From Cytobacillus sp. NCCP-133 (GTDB lineage: Bacteria > Bacillota > Bacilli > Bacillales > Cytobacillaceae): DNA of 64,000 nt. Positions 16,561 through 25,330 of the stretch are shown piece by piece (within the stretch, counting starts at the first letter, position 1; each line of letters begins with the position of its first letter). Both the position numbers and the translations under genes were made by a program. Below the pieces are notes generated by a model. That model worked only from the letters and a program-made list of their open reading frames with translations, had not been told where the DNA came from and ran no database searches. Location: contig NZ_BRVM01000009.1 of NCBI RefSeq assembly GCF_026011715.1, positions 1-64,000 of the forward strand, written 5' to 3'.

Positions 16561-19500
16561 ATTTTGAAGTCCATTCCTTTCTCGGTAAAGACAGGTCTTA
16601 GTGGTTTTTGGTCGTTCTCGTGAGCCTGTCCCCCTTGATCCGGTGCCAGCTTCGGCTGAGGGGCACTCATCCTAGTAAAATTAATGCTGCTGACGTTATA
16701 GCCGACCTCCTGGAGCTTTTCCTTTGTGAAGCCTGCTAATGGCTCCATTTTTTCCTTAAAGCCAGGAAGGTCATTTTTTATCGTGATAGACAAGTTACGG
16801 TCTGTCGAATTAAGCAGAATGCCGACATCTCCGAGTTTTTTGGTTTCTAATAAGAAATAGAGGTTGCAGTTTTCCCAGTCCACTTGCTGACCTTCGTTTT
16901 TAGAATTAACGAACACTTGCAGGTTTTCTGGTTTTCCGCCTAACAGCATGGGCAGATTAAAAAACATGCTCTGCAGTGTTCCGCTGGCATCTGATTTGCT
17001 TAAAAGCTGCTGGCCCATTAAGTTTGTGAGTGCCTGCTCTGCCTGTTGGGCGATTTTAGAATTCGTCTCCTGTCCTTCTCCGTAGGCAAGCTTCATGAGA
17101 GCAGCCTTAAAATTTTGCTTTTGCTCCAGCTGGGCTTGATCGTTTTTATTGAATACAAGAGAGTTTGCTATATCCCTATCGTAGTTTAGCCCCATGGATT
17201 TTACCATCTCAAACATTTGTCTGGCAGATGGCTCACCGCTTAAATATCCGCTCGCAGTTTCATTGAATTGCTTAATCACATGCTGGGCAGCTGGCTGTTT
17301 CTCGAGCATCATACTTTCCTTCGCCACAAAATGAACCACTTTTTGCTCAGACGGTTTGAAGATGACTTTATCTATTAGTGTCTTTACTTCACTGACAATT
17401 TTCCCGGCCAGTGCGTGGTCGCCTTTTGCCAGCAGTTTTTTGGCTTCCGCCAGCTGGGAGCTTGCCTGCATCAGCTGTTTTTCAGTTTTCATATCCGTGA
17501 AAAGCATCATTTCACTTTTTAAAATGGCATTGTCCAGCTTGCTAATGGCTGTTTCCAGCATCTGTTTTGCCTGAGGGTAAGCATTTTTCTTAAATGCGTT
17601 GATCAGATGCTCTACGTTATCCAAATTTCTGGTTATTTCACGCTTTAATTCGCGGAAATCATGGGTCGCCTGTGCAAGTTTTTGGGTTACCTTTGTAACA
17701 AGAATATCCTTTGACTGAATTCCCATTGATTGAAGCTGTTCATTAAGGTCGTACTGAAGGGCCTCTGCCGCAGGCTTGGCTTCCGTTGACATTTTAGGCT
17801 CTGATTTAGCTAAAGTTTGTTCAATATCTGAGAGTTCTTTCGCCATATGCTGACGCGCTCCCAGCTCACGGCCTTTCTCCTGAAGCTGTGCAGCATGGCT
17901 GATGGCTTTTTCTGCTTTATCAACGGTGCTCATATTCATGCCGGGATTGCTTGTTATTTCTTTACGGACAAGGTCCAATGCCCGTGCCAAATCCGGCTCT
18001 TTCTGGAATTGCTTTATTAATTGCTTAATTGCTTCAGATGGCAGTCTTTCTGCTTTTTGCTCATTCATTCCTGAGCCCTGAGCCAGGCTATTCTTTTGGT
18101 TTTTATTCATAAGCTGTTCACTGTCTGCGGCAGTGTTTTCTGCTAGATTCCCTGTTTGCTTTAAAGCCGCTTCTGCCTGCTGCAGTACTTTAATAATCCT
18201 GTCACGGCCCGCCTGATCTAATTGACCTGTTTGTTTTGCAAGTTTTTCAATCTCTTTCGCTATAGAAGGATCAATTTGTTTATTATTTAAAAGCTGTTCC
18301 TGGACTTTTTGCAGCACTTGTTTTGTATTCGCTTCAGTCTGTATTTGCTCACGCACCTGTTTGATTGTTTCTCTTAGCGGAACTTCATCTTTAGCTCCCT
18401 GGACTTCCAGGCTTTTTAAATCTGCCTCAGCTTTAGTTAAAGACTTTTCAAGAACTTCTCGCCCGGCTGATTCCCTGCCGATCCGCTGAAGGAGATCTGC
18501 CTCGTTTAGTGCTTTTTCTACATTTCTGGCAGTTTCATTATCTATTGAAGGGTTGTTTACTATTTGGCTTCGGACTTTTTCAATAGCGCGCTGAAGATCA
18601 GGTTCGTTTTGTATTTGTGTTTTTACTTCTTTTACCGCTTCGCTTGGACGCTGTTCAGGAACATTTCTATCAGGCTGCACCGGCTGGCGGGCCTCGATTT
18701 GTTTGAATTCCGTTTCCGCCTTCGTTAAGGCTTGCTGGAGACGCTCCCGGCCTGCTGTCTCCTGGCCTATCTGCTGGAGGCGCACTGCTTCGCTTAATGC
18801 CTGCTCCACTTTTTGAGATACTCCTCGGTCCATCCTCGGATGCTGGACTACCTGTTCACGGACTTTTTCTACTGCACGCTGAAGATTCGGCTCGTTTTGA
18901 ACCTCGGCTTTTACCTGCTTGACCGCTTCACTTGGGCGCTGCTCTGGAATCTTCTGCTCTGCCTGCACCGGCTGGCGCGCCTCGATTTGTTTGAGTTCAG
19001 CTTCTGCTTTCGTTAACGCTTGCTGGATACGCTCGCGGCCCGCTGTCTCCTGGCCCATTTGCTGAAGGCGCACTGTTTCGTTTAATGCTTTCTCCACTTT
19101 TTGCGCCACTTCCCGGTCCATTCTTGGATGCTGGACAACTTGTTCACGGACTTTCTCCACGGCCCGCTGCAGATTCGGTTCGTTCTGGATCTCCGCTTTT
19201 ACTTGCTTCACGGCTTCGCTTGGGCGCTGTTCTCCAATGTTCCGCTCAGCCTGAACTGGCTGACGGGATTCAATTTGTTTCAGTTCCGTTTCTGCTTTTG
19301 TTAAGGCTTGATGCAGACGCTCACGGCCGGCTGACTCCTGCCCAGTCTGCTGTAACCGAACTGCTTCATTTAACGCTTTCTCCACTTTTTGCGCCACTTC
19401 TCGGTCCATTCTTGGATGCTGGACAACCTGTTCACGGACTTTCTCCACGGCACGCTGGAGATTCGGTTCGTTTTGGACCTCCGCTTTTACTTTATTCACG

Positions 19501-21122
19501 GCTTCGCTTGGGCGCTGTTCCTGGATATTCCGCTCATATTGCACCGGCTGGCGTGCCTCTAGTTGTTTTATTTCGGTTTCTGCTTTTGTTAAGGCTTGCT
19601 GGAGACGTTCTCTGCCTGCCGATTCCTGTCCATTTTGCTGAAGTCGCACTGTTTCGTTTAACGCTTTTTCTATCTTTTGCGCTACTTCTCGGTCCATTTG
19701 CGGGTGCTGGACAACTTGCTCATGCACTTTCTCTACTGCCCGCTGAAGATTCGGTTCGTTTTGGACCTCGACTTTTGCTTGCTTGATCACTTCTATCGGT
19801 CGCTGCTCCGCATGATTTCTCTCAGTCTGCACAGGCTGGCGTGCCTCGATTTGTTTTATTTCAGTTTCCGCCTTCGTTAAAGCTTCAGTCATAACCTCCT
19901 TTGCCGCTGTTATCCTGCCCTGCCTTACTAAAGAGGTGGTTTCATTGACCGCCCGTATTAACATATCTGAAACTTCTTTTGCAATTTGCGGATTCTCTAT
20001 TAAGCGATTTTTTACTAGTTCAATCGATCTTCGGATATCAGGACTTTTTGCCGCTTCATCTTTTACCGCTCTTATGATTTCTGCAGGTTTATCTTCTATT
20101 TTTGGCGTTATCCACTTTTCTTTCGCTTGAGTACTTGTCTGAACTGTCTGCTGTTCTCTTCTCAGAAGATGATCTTCTGTATTTTTTAGAGCTTGTGCTA
20201 GCCTTTCCCTGCCAATTGACTGAAGTTTCTCAGCTTCTGCTGCTGCTTTCACAATACCTTTGGCCATTTCCGGATCTAAAGCCGGATTGTTAATGACAGT
20301 TGATCTGGTTTGCTGAATGGCTTTTTTAAGATTTGGTTCACTAACCAAAGTCTCCCGGCTGCTTTGGATCAACTTGATTACGTCAGAAGAGCTTGCAGAC
20401 TTCATTTTGTTCTCGCTATTGCCAGAGCTTTGTACATTCCGGTCTGGCGGAGAAAAACCATTCACAGCCGCATTTCTATTATTTTTATGAACAGTGTAAT
20501 CTTGTTTTTGGACAGGCGTTTCAGCCTTTTCCAGCTTGAAATTTGGATCAATTTCTTTTGCTAGACTAGACAGAACTTCACTTAAGGGCTTTCCGTGAAG
20601 AGCTTCATGCACAGCGCGCAGCTGTGTGCCTGTTGCTTCAAGGCGCTTGTTGGCAAGCGCTTTAACCGTTTCAATTTTGGAGTCGATTGTTCCTTCCCCC
20701 TGATCAATGAACGCCTTTAAGTCTCTTACAATCTCTTTGGAAACCGGCGACCCCTTATCCAATAAGATTTGCAGTGCTTTTTTTAGCTCAGGCTTTTCAT
20801 TTCCTGTTAGCCCTAGACTTTGCAGCACCTTCAATTCATTGGAGGGAGCTGCTGGGCTTTTTGAATTTTCAACTGCAAGGGTTTTGACGTTGACTGAACC
20901 ATCATGTTCACCGGTAATCTGAACCGTTACCCGATCTGCGGAAGGGACCCCGCCTTCAAATTTTGCCTGAAACTCTTTTCCTCTTATATTAAGAACGGCC
21001 TCTGTGTCCGATAATCTCTCTTTAATTTGCGCACCGCTTACTTCCCCGGTTTTCAGATCCAAAGAAAGTTCAGCAGCTGGTGTATTATTAGGAATCTGGC
21101 TAGTAACTTGCATCATTTCCAC
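16557..21122 (-). CDS. Giant YlqG/FliK-like protein with tandem repeats
   Basis: A 1521-residue protein coupled to ylqH. The last 180 residues (LYFLLETKKLGDVGILLNST, then LSITIKNDLPGFKEKMEPLA) resemble the C-terminal domain of FliK/Flg_hook proteins, which touch FlhB to switch export substrate. Residues about 439-918 are five 96-residue tandem repeats with motifs NEPNLQRAVEKVREQVVQHP and QALTKAETELKQIEARQPVQ; at least four diverged units flank them. The rest is helical, charged and glutamine-rich, with no signal peptide or membrane segment. FliK-type proteins act as length rulers; whether this one does is inference. GGGAGTGG precedes ATG 21122. Confidence 0.85.
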   Translation of the reverse strand: MEMMQVTSQIPNNTPAAELSLDLKTGEVSGAQIKERLSDTEAVLNIRGKEFQAKFEGGVPSADRVTVQITGEHDGSVNVKTLAVENSKSPAAPSNELKVLQSLGLTGNEKPELKKALQILLDKGSPVSKEIVRDLKAFIDQGEGTIDSKIETVKALANKRLEATGTQLRAVHEALHGKPLSEVLSSLAKEIDPNFKLEKAETPVQKQDYTVHKNNRNAAVNGFSPPDRNVQSSGNSENKMKSASSSDVIKLIQSSRETLVSEPNLKKAIQQTRSTVINNPALDPEMAKGIVKAAAEAEKLQSIGRERLAQALKNTEDHLLRREQQTVQTSTQAKEKWITPKIEDKPAEIIRAVKDEAAKSPDIRRSIELVKNRLIENPQIAKEVSDMLIRAVNETTSLVRQGRITAAKEVMTEALTKAETEIKQIEARQPVQTERNHAEQRPIEVIKQAKVEVQNEPNLQRAVEKVHEQVVQHPQMDREVAQKIEKALNETVRLQQNGQESAGRERLQQALTKAETEIKQLEARQPVQYERNIQEQRPSEAVNKVKAEVQNEPNLQRAVEKVREQVVQHPRMDREVAQKVEKALNEAVRLQQTGQESAGRERLHQALTKAETELKQIESRQPVQAERNIGEQRPSEAVKQVKAEIQNEPNLQRAVEKVREQVVQHPRMDREVAQKVEKALNETVRLQQMGQETAGRERIQQALTKAEAELKQIEARQPVQAEQKIPEQRPSEAVKQVKAEVQNEPNLQRAVEKVREQVVQHPRMDRGVSQKVEQALSEAVRLQQIGQETAGRERLQQALTKAETEFKQIEARQPVQPDRNVPEQRPSEAVKEVKTQIQNEPDLQRAIEKVRSQIVNNPSIDNETARNVEKALNEADLLQRIGRESAGREVLEKSLTKAEADLKSLEVQGAKDEVPLRETIKQVREQIQTEANTKQVLQKVQEQLLNNKQIDPSIAKEIEKLAKQTGQLDQAGRDRIIKVLQQAEAALKQTGNLAENTAADSEQLMNKNQKNSLAQGSGMNEQKAERLPSEAIKQLIKQFQKEPDLARALDLVRKEITSNPGMNMSTVDKAEKAISHAAQLQEKGRELGARQHMAKELSDIEQTLAKSEPKMSTEAKPAAEALQYDLNEQLQSMGIQSKDILVTKVTQKLAQATHDFRELKREITRNLDNVEHLINAFKKNAYPQAKQMLETAISKLDNAILKSEMMLFTDMKTEKQLMQASSQLAEAKKLLAKGDHALAGKIVSEVKTLIDKVIFKPSEQKVVHFVAKESMMLEKQPAAQHVIKQFNETASGYLSGEPSARQMFEMVKSMGLNYDRDIANSLVFNKNDQAQLEQKQNFKAALMKLAYGEGQETNSKIAQQAEQALTNLMGQQLLSKSDASGTLQSMFFNLPMLLGGKPENLQVFVNSKNEGQQVDWENCNLYFLLETKKLGDVGILLNSTDRNLSITIKNDLPGFKEKMEPLAGFTKEKLQEVGYNVSSINFTRMSAPQPKLAPDQGGQAHENDQKPLRPVFTEKGMDFKI
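18369..19808 (-). repeat. Five 288-bp in-frame tandem repeats
   Basis: Five successive 96-codon units begin EQRP(S/I)E and repeat at a constant 288 bp. Units two to four are nearly identical in protein sequence; the fifth is more diverged. Such direct repeats should recombine, so copy number probably varies between strains. Confidence 0.9.
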
Positions 21123-21150
21123 TCCCGTACCTATAGCCTTATTACCTTAT

Positions 21151-21176
21151 TTATCGGATTGATATGAACAATCTTA
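21151..21176 (-). promoter_or_regulatory. Sigma-D-like promoter before the giant gene
   Basis: TAAG, 14 bases, TCCGATAA on the minus strand, about 30 bases before ATG 21122 and after the yvyF terminator. This makes the accessory flagellin module a sigma-D unit of its own. Confidence 0.55.
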
Positions 21177-21225
21177 ATCATTAGGATAAACAAAGATTCC
21201 TTTAGTAATTATTTCCTTAATCCCA

Positions 21226-21257
21226 AACAAAAAAGGACATCCCGAAAGATATCCTTT
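21226..21257 (-). terminator. Intrinsic terminator after yvyF
   Basis: AAAGGATATC, loop TTTCGG, GATGTCCTTT (one GU pair) followed by further T on the minus strand, directly after the yvyF stop. Confidence 0.75.
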
Positions 21258-21261
21258 AGCG

Positions 21262-21690
21262 TCAAAACTTCTTATAATTTCCATCTACTACAAAATAGGT
21301 TCCTTGTTTTTCACGTTTCGCCGATTCCTTCCTGCGCTCTTCATCTGCTGTAAATTGCTGAAGATCTTTTTTGAGCTCCCCAGCACATTTCACGCAAATC
21401 TTCCCTTCCCTAATCCCTCTTCCGCATTTTTCACAAGGATAGCTAAGGTTCGGAAACTGCGCCAGCTTCAGCTTCCCATTTCGAATGAATTTCAGAATCA
21501 GCTCTTCTTCAATATCTGTAGCTTCCACCACTTGAAGGATTGTCGCCGTGCGGTTTTCGCGCTTGCGGATATATTGATAGACTGTTTCGTATGCCTGTTC
21601 TTCCTCTTTCCAGCAGTCCTGGCAAATGTCGCGGAATTGACTTTTGACAAAAATGGCATCGCACTTCGGGCAATTTGATAATTCAGCCAT
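21262..21690 (-). CDS. yvyF: Flagellar operon protein YvyF (zinc-ribbon)
   Basis: A 142-residue protein with CPKC (residues 6-9) and CQDC near the start, then CEKCGRGIREGKICVKC in the second half, two zinc-binding pairs. The LQVVEATDIEEELILKFIRN segment looks like a helix-turn-helix. This matches YvyF, encoded between comF genes and flgM in B. subtilis and annotated as a flagellar operon protein of unknown role. ATG 21690 has GGGGAG upstream; the longer frame to 21726 lacks support. Confidence 0.9.
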   Translation of the reverse strand: MAELSNCPKCDAIFVKSQFRDICQDCWKEEEQAYETVYQYIRKRENRTATILQVVEATDIEEELILKFIRNGKLKLAQFPNLSYPCEKCGRGIREGKICVKCAGELKKDLQQFTADEERRKESAKREKQGTYFVVDGNYKKF

Positions 21691-21759
21691 AGTAAGTTCT
21701 CCCCTTCTACACTCTTTTGACATCATTATAGCTGGAAGAGCAGGAGAATTATAGAAAAA

Positions 21760-24700
21760 TTATTGAAAATAAAGATGGCTGCTGCTTATTTGAATGAAAC
21801 GGCATTCCGGCACCATTGAGTTTTTCTTGAGCTGGATTTGCAGTTTAATAAGGAGCGTCACGATTTCCGCTCGGCTACTTTCCTCGATAATAAATTGAAA
21901 TCCGTAGTTGGCAAGAGGATCTGATAGCTCTTCTTTCCATACGATGAACCCTGTAAAGGAAACCAGCTTCCCCAGTAATTCTGTTTCAATTTTTAAAAGG
22001 ATGTCCTGTCTGACAGGGAGTTTGATTTGGGATACAAATTTCAATCCGCCCGGCCCCATGTCCTCAATCAGGATCTCTGTCGATCCCATTTCAACTCTTT
22101 TGTTATTGAGCTTTAGGATTGTCATATCAGCCCCCAGCGGATATGGGAATTCAACTCGGAAAAATCTCCTCAGCTTTTTATAGCCATTCTCTTTATGGGC
22201 ATCTTTAGGCTTGATGATTCCAACAGCCAGTTTTTGTTCAAAAAGGTTAGGCGGGACGGGCTTGCTGAACAGGAATCCTTGAATTTGGTCACACTCCTTT
22301 TGCCGTAGGAACTGATACTCTCCGAAGGTTTCAACGCCTTCAGCCACAACCTCCATATTCAAGCCATGGGCGAGCTGAATTAGATTGGCCGTAATGACTG
22401 CATCCTCAGGGCTTTTATCCATATTTTGAATAAAGGATTTATCAATTTTTAGCACATTGAACTTGTGTTTCCTCAGCTGGGTGATGGATGAGTAACCTGT
22501 GCCGAAATCATCCAAAGCCATCTTCACGCCCATCCCCCCCAGCTCAGTCAGTACTGTAATGACATTTTCCGAGTAATTAATCAGGGAGGATTCGGTTAAT
22601 TCCATCTCAATTAAATGGGGGTCAATCCTATGCTTTTCCAAAGCTTTCTTAAAAATGGAAACCAGGTCATTTTTTAAAAAACGCTGCGGAGAAATATTGA
22701 CTGAGACCGGAACGACATGCAGACCTTTCTCCATCCATGTCCGCAGCTGATTGCAGACTTTTTCGATTACATAATCACCGATATCCAGGATGAGGCCGGA
22801 TTCCTCGGCAACGGGTATAAATTCCGCCGGCGAAACTCTTCCCCAATCGGGATGATTCCATCTAAGCAAGGCTTCAGCACTCAGGATTCGGCCTGTTTTA
22901 GTCTCAACTCTCGGCTGATACTCCAGATATAGTTCATTATTTTTCAAAGCAGCCCGCATATCACGTTCAAGGGTAAATAGCTTGTAAGATTCAATATCCA
23001 TAGAGGAATTGTACACCTGATAGCTATTTTTCCCTCTTTGTTTGGCATGGTACAAAGCGGCATCCGCGTTTCTGAGCAGCTCTTCCGCTGTTTTCCCATT
23101 ATTGGGATAAATGCTAATGCCTGTAGTGGAAGTGATAAAAAGTTCATAGTCTTCGATCAGGTAGGGCTTTGAGATAGAACGGGTGATGGCCTGAGCCAGA
23201 TTAGTAGGCTCTTCGATGTGCTGAACATCTTCCATCATAATCGCGAATTCATCTCCGTTAATTCTCGAGGCCGTCTGACTGCTGTTTAATGATTCTTTCA
23301 TTCTTTCAGAAACCTGCTTTAACAATTCATCCCCGACTGCGACTCCCAGTGTATCGTTGATCTGTTTTAACCTGCTCAGCTCTACGAACATCACCGCAAA
23401 TTTGTGTTGCGGTCTGCTCTCCAGCATGCTATTCAGTTTGTGGTCAAAAAATCGGCGATTCGGAAGTTCAGTTAAATAATCATGAAAGGCCATATACCGC
23501 ATCTTCTGTTCAAGCCGTTTGGATTCGGTAATATCCGTTATAAACCCGTCCACACGGACAAGAGAACCCTTTTCATCGAAATAAGGAATGGAATGGGCAC
23601 GTACCCATTTCTGTTCGCCGGATTTGTGGAAAACACGGTATTGATACCGGACATTCTTCCCTTCATTCAGCCTGGTGCGCTCCTTCTGGACTCCTTTCAT
23701 GTCCTCAGGGTGAATAATTCTGTCCCACAGGTCAAAGTCATCAATGAATTCCTTTGCCGTATAGCCAAAGATTCCTTCTACCCCTTTTGAAAAATGGAGT
23801 ACCTTTCTTTCTATCAGATCAGCAGAATAGATGCCTATGTCCAGGTTTTCATAGAGCTGCGCAATCTTTCGTTCATTTTCATAGAGCTTCTCTTCGATTG
23901 CTATTTTCTCTGTGATATCCTGAACGGTGGCGATTACCTTAGGTGAGCCTTTCTCATCGATAAAATAATCGGCTTTATGCTGAATGCAGCGGACCTCCCC
24001 ATCTTTACGGTAAATGCGGCACTCGATCCATGCACTTTTTTTATCAGCCAAAAGCCTGTCAAACTGATTTTTAAAAGAGTCCCGATCTTCAGGGTGCACA
24101 TAATTTACATAACGATCAAGAGTAGGAACAAACCCCTGTTCGGGATCAATGCCAAAAATTCGAAATAATTGCAGGGACCAAAAGCCCCTGTCTTTTTCAA
24201 TATCATACTCCAGGCTCCCGATATTGGCGACCAGCTGGGCCCGATTCAGGGCATCCCGCGTTTTCTCCAGTTCTTTTTGCTGCTTGCGGAAACTTGTAAT
24301 ATCCTTTGCTATACCAAAAACACCCATAATCGTACCGTTAATCTTCATTGGAACATTTATAACTTGTAAATCTACTAAATCATGATCTTTATTGATCCCC
24401 ACGCTATGGTAGGTTTGCGGGTTGCCTTGAAGTGCTTTTTGAAAATGTTCCATTGTCTTTTTCAAATGCTTTTCAGATATAACTTCCCGGAAAGAACCGG
24501 ATAACTGACTTGGTGAGTATCCCAGCAATTCCTCTAAAGACTCATTATACTCTGAAAACTTTCCTTCTGAATCAAGTGTATAGATCGCATCAGGATGATG
24601 ATCAAAAAGCGACTTGTATTTTTGATTTTGCAGCTCCAGCGTTTCTTTCAGGGTCTCTTCTTTTGTAATATCCTTGGATATCCCAATGGCGCCTATAACT

Positions 24701-25068
24701 TGCCTGTCCTTATAAAGAGGGATTGAAATATTATGAACCTTTATTAAATGGCCTTGTTTATGGAAAATGGAAAAAACCGTATTTTGGACTTTTCCTCTTA
24801 AAACTTGCTGAAATGACTTCATAACCGCTTGGAGCTCTTCCTCATTAATAAAAGAGGCCATATTGGCTCCGATTATTTCATCCTTTGAAAACCCTGTGAC
24901 TTCATAAGTACTGTTATTGACTTCCAAAACGTTTCCTTTTAGATCAGTAATAAAAGTCATATCAGGGTTGTGAATAAACAGAGTGCGGAAGATACGTGGA
25001 TCCTCAATATCCAAATGGATTTGCTCATCACTAGACTTCCTGCTAAATAGAGTAAAAAGGTTGTTCAA
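21760..25068 (-). CDS. PAS-GGDEF-EAL-PilZ cyclic-di-GMP protein
   Basis: About 1102 residues with no membrane segment. Order: four or five PAS domains (about 25-520, with HPEDRDSFKNQF and DITEKIAIEEK-type joints), a GGDEF domain (about 530-690), an EAL domain (about 705-945) and a C-terminal PilZ domain (about 970-1085). The GGDEF signature reads RINGDEF, so one glycine is replaced. The EAL domain keeps EALLRW, DDFGTGYSS and EGVET, so phosphodiesterase activity is likely. PilZ keeps RRFFR but has DMGPGG instead of the usual D/NxSxxG. TTG 25068 with AAGGAG six bases upstream is the best start. A c-di-GMP riboswitch precedes it. Confidence 0.92.
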   Translation of the reverse strand: MNNLFTLFSRKSSDEQIHLDIEDPRIFRTLFIHNPDMTFITDLKGNVLEVNNSTYEVTGFSKDEIIGANMASFINEEELQAVMKSFQQVLRGKVQNTVFSIFHKQGHLIKVHNISIPLYKDRQVIGAIGISKDITKEETLKETLELQNQKYKSLFDHHPDAIYTLDSEGKFSEYNESLEELLGYSPSQLSGSFREVISEKHLKKTMEHFQKALQGNPQTYHSVGINKDHDLVDLQVINVPMKINGTIMGVFGIAKDITSFRKQQKELEKTRDALNRAQLVANIGSLEYDIEKDRGFWSLQLFRIFGIDPEQGFVPTLDRYVNYVHPEDRDSFKNQFDRLLADKKSAWIECRIYRKDGEVRCIQHKADYFIDEKGSPKVIATVQDITEKIAIEEKLYENERKIAQLYENLDIGIYSADLIERKVLHFSKGVEGIFGYTAKEFIDDFDLWDRIIHPEDMKGVQKERTRLNEGKNVRYQYRVFHKSGEQKWVRAHSIPYFDEKGSLVRVDGFITDITESKRLEQKMRYMAFHDYLTELPNRRFFDHKLNSMLESRPQHKFAVMFVELSRLKQINDTLGVAVGDELLKQVSERMKESLNSSQTASRINGDEFAIMMEDVQHIEEPTNLAQAITRSISKPYLIEDYELFITSTTGISIYPNNGKTAEELLRNADAALYHAKQRGKNSYQVYNSSMDIESYKLFTLERDMRAALKNNELYLEYQPRVETKTGRILSAEALLRWNHPDWGRVSPAEFIPVAEESGLILDIGDYVIEKVCNQLRTWMEKGLHVVPVSVNISPQRFLKNDLVSIFKKALEKHRIDPHLIEMELTESSLINYSENVITVLTELGGMGVKMALDDFGTGYSSITQLRKHKFNVLKIDKSFIQNMDKSPEDAVITANLIQLAHGLNMEVVAEGVETFGEYQFLRQKECDQIQGFLFSKPVPPNLFEQKLAVGIIKPKDAHKENGYKKLRRFFRVEFPYPLGADMTILKLNNKRVEMGSTEILIEDMGPGGLKFVSQIKLPVRQDILLKIETELLGKLVSFTGFIVWKEELSDPLANYGFQFIIEESSRAEIVTLLIKLQIQLKKNSMVPECRFIQISSSHLYFQ

Positions 25069-25113
25069 TGCAATCTCCTTTCCTTTAAAAGGCAAATGAG
25101 GAAAGTATTTATT

Positions 25114-25209
25114 ATCTAAATTGCAGCCCGGCTGCCGTGGCAGATATCTTACTGCTTTAGGCCCGCGGCTTTGCGTCTTTTACCTTCGTAAAATTTGCCC
25201 TTGATTAGA
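25114..25209 (-). promoter_or_regulatory. Class I cyclic-di-GMP riboswitch (GEMM-I)
   Basis: On the minus strand the sequence shows GGGCAAA, a hairpin TTTTAC-GAAG-GTAAAA, then GACGCAAAGCC, GGGCCTAA and a second stem closed by GCAG/CTGC; TCTAA and TTAGA close the outer stem. These are the conserved blocks of the GEMM-I aptamer. It lies 45 bases before the start of the GGDEF-EAL-PilZ gene. No terminator is obvious behind it; CCTTT/AAAGG pairing near the ribosome site could make it a translational switch (inference). Confidence 0.85.
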
Positions 25210-25282
25210 ATATGTTACCATATGAAGTTAGCACTATGGGTGAATTGTTAACATTTTATTACAAAGGAAATTTTGCCATTTA

Positions 25283-25330
25283 TTATCGTGCGATTGTCAG
25301 GAAGCATATGGAGCCAGTCCCTCTTTCTAT
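25283..25330 (-). pseudogene. Decayed second copy of the comFC 3' end
   Basis: Directly after the comFC stop the same frame pattern recurs: the translated remnant ERGTGSICFLTIAR* mirrors the comFC tail EAGAASVCSLTIAR*. About 31 of 45 bases agree and many differences are silent, so it looks like the tail of a diverged comFC allele rather than a recent slip. Confidence 0.6.

Noticed and set aside
19085..19786. 233-codon plus-strand open frame
   Set aside because: It is the antisense shadow of the 288-bp tandem repeats and repeats itself with the same period; no ribosome site.
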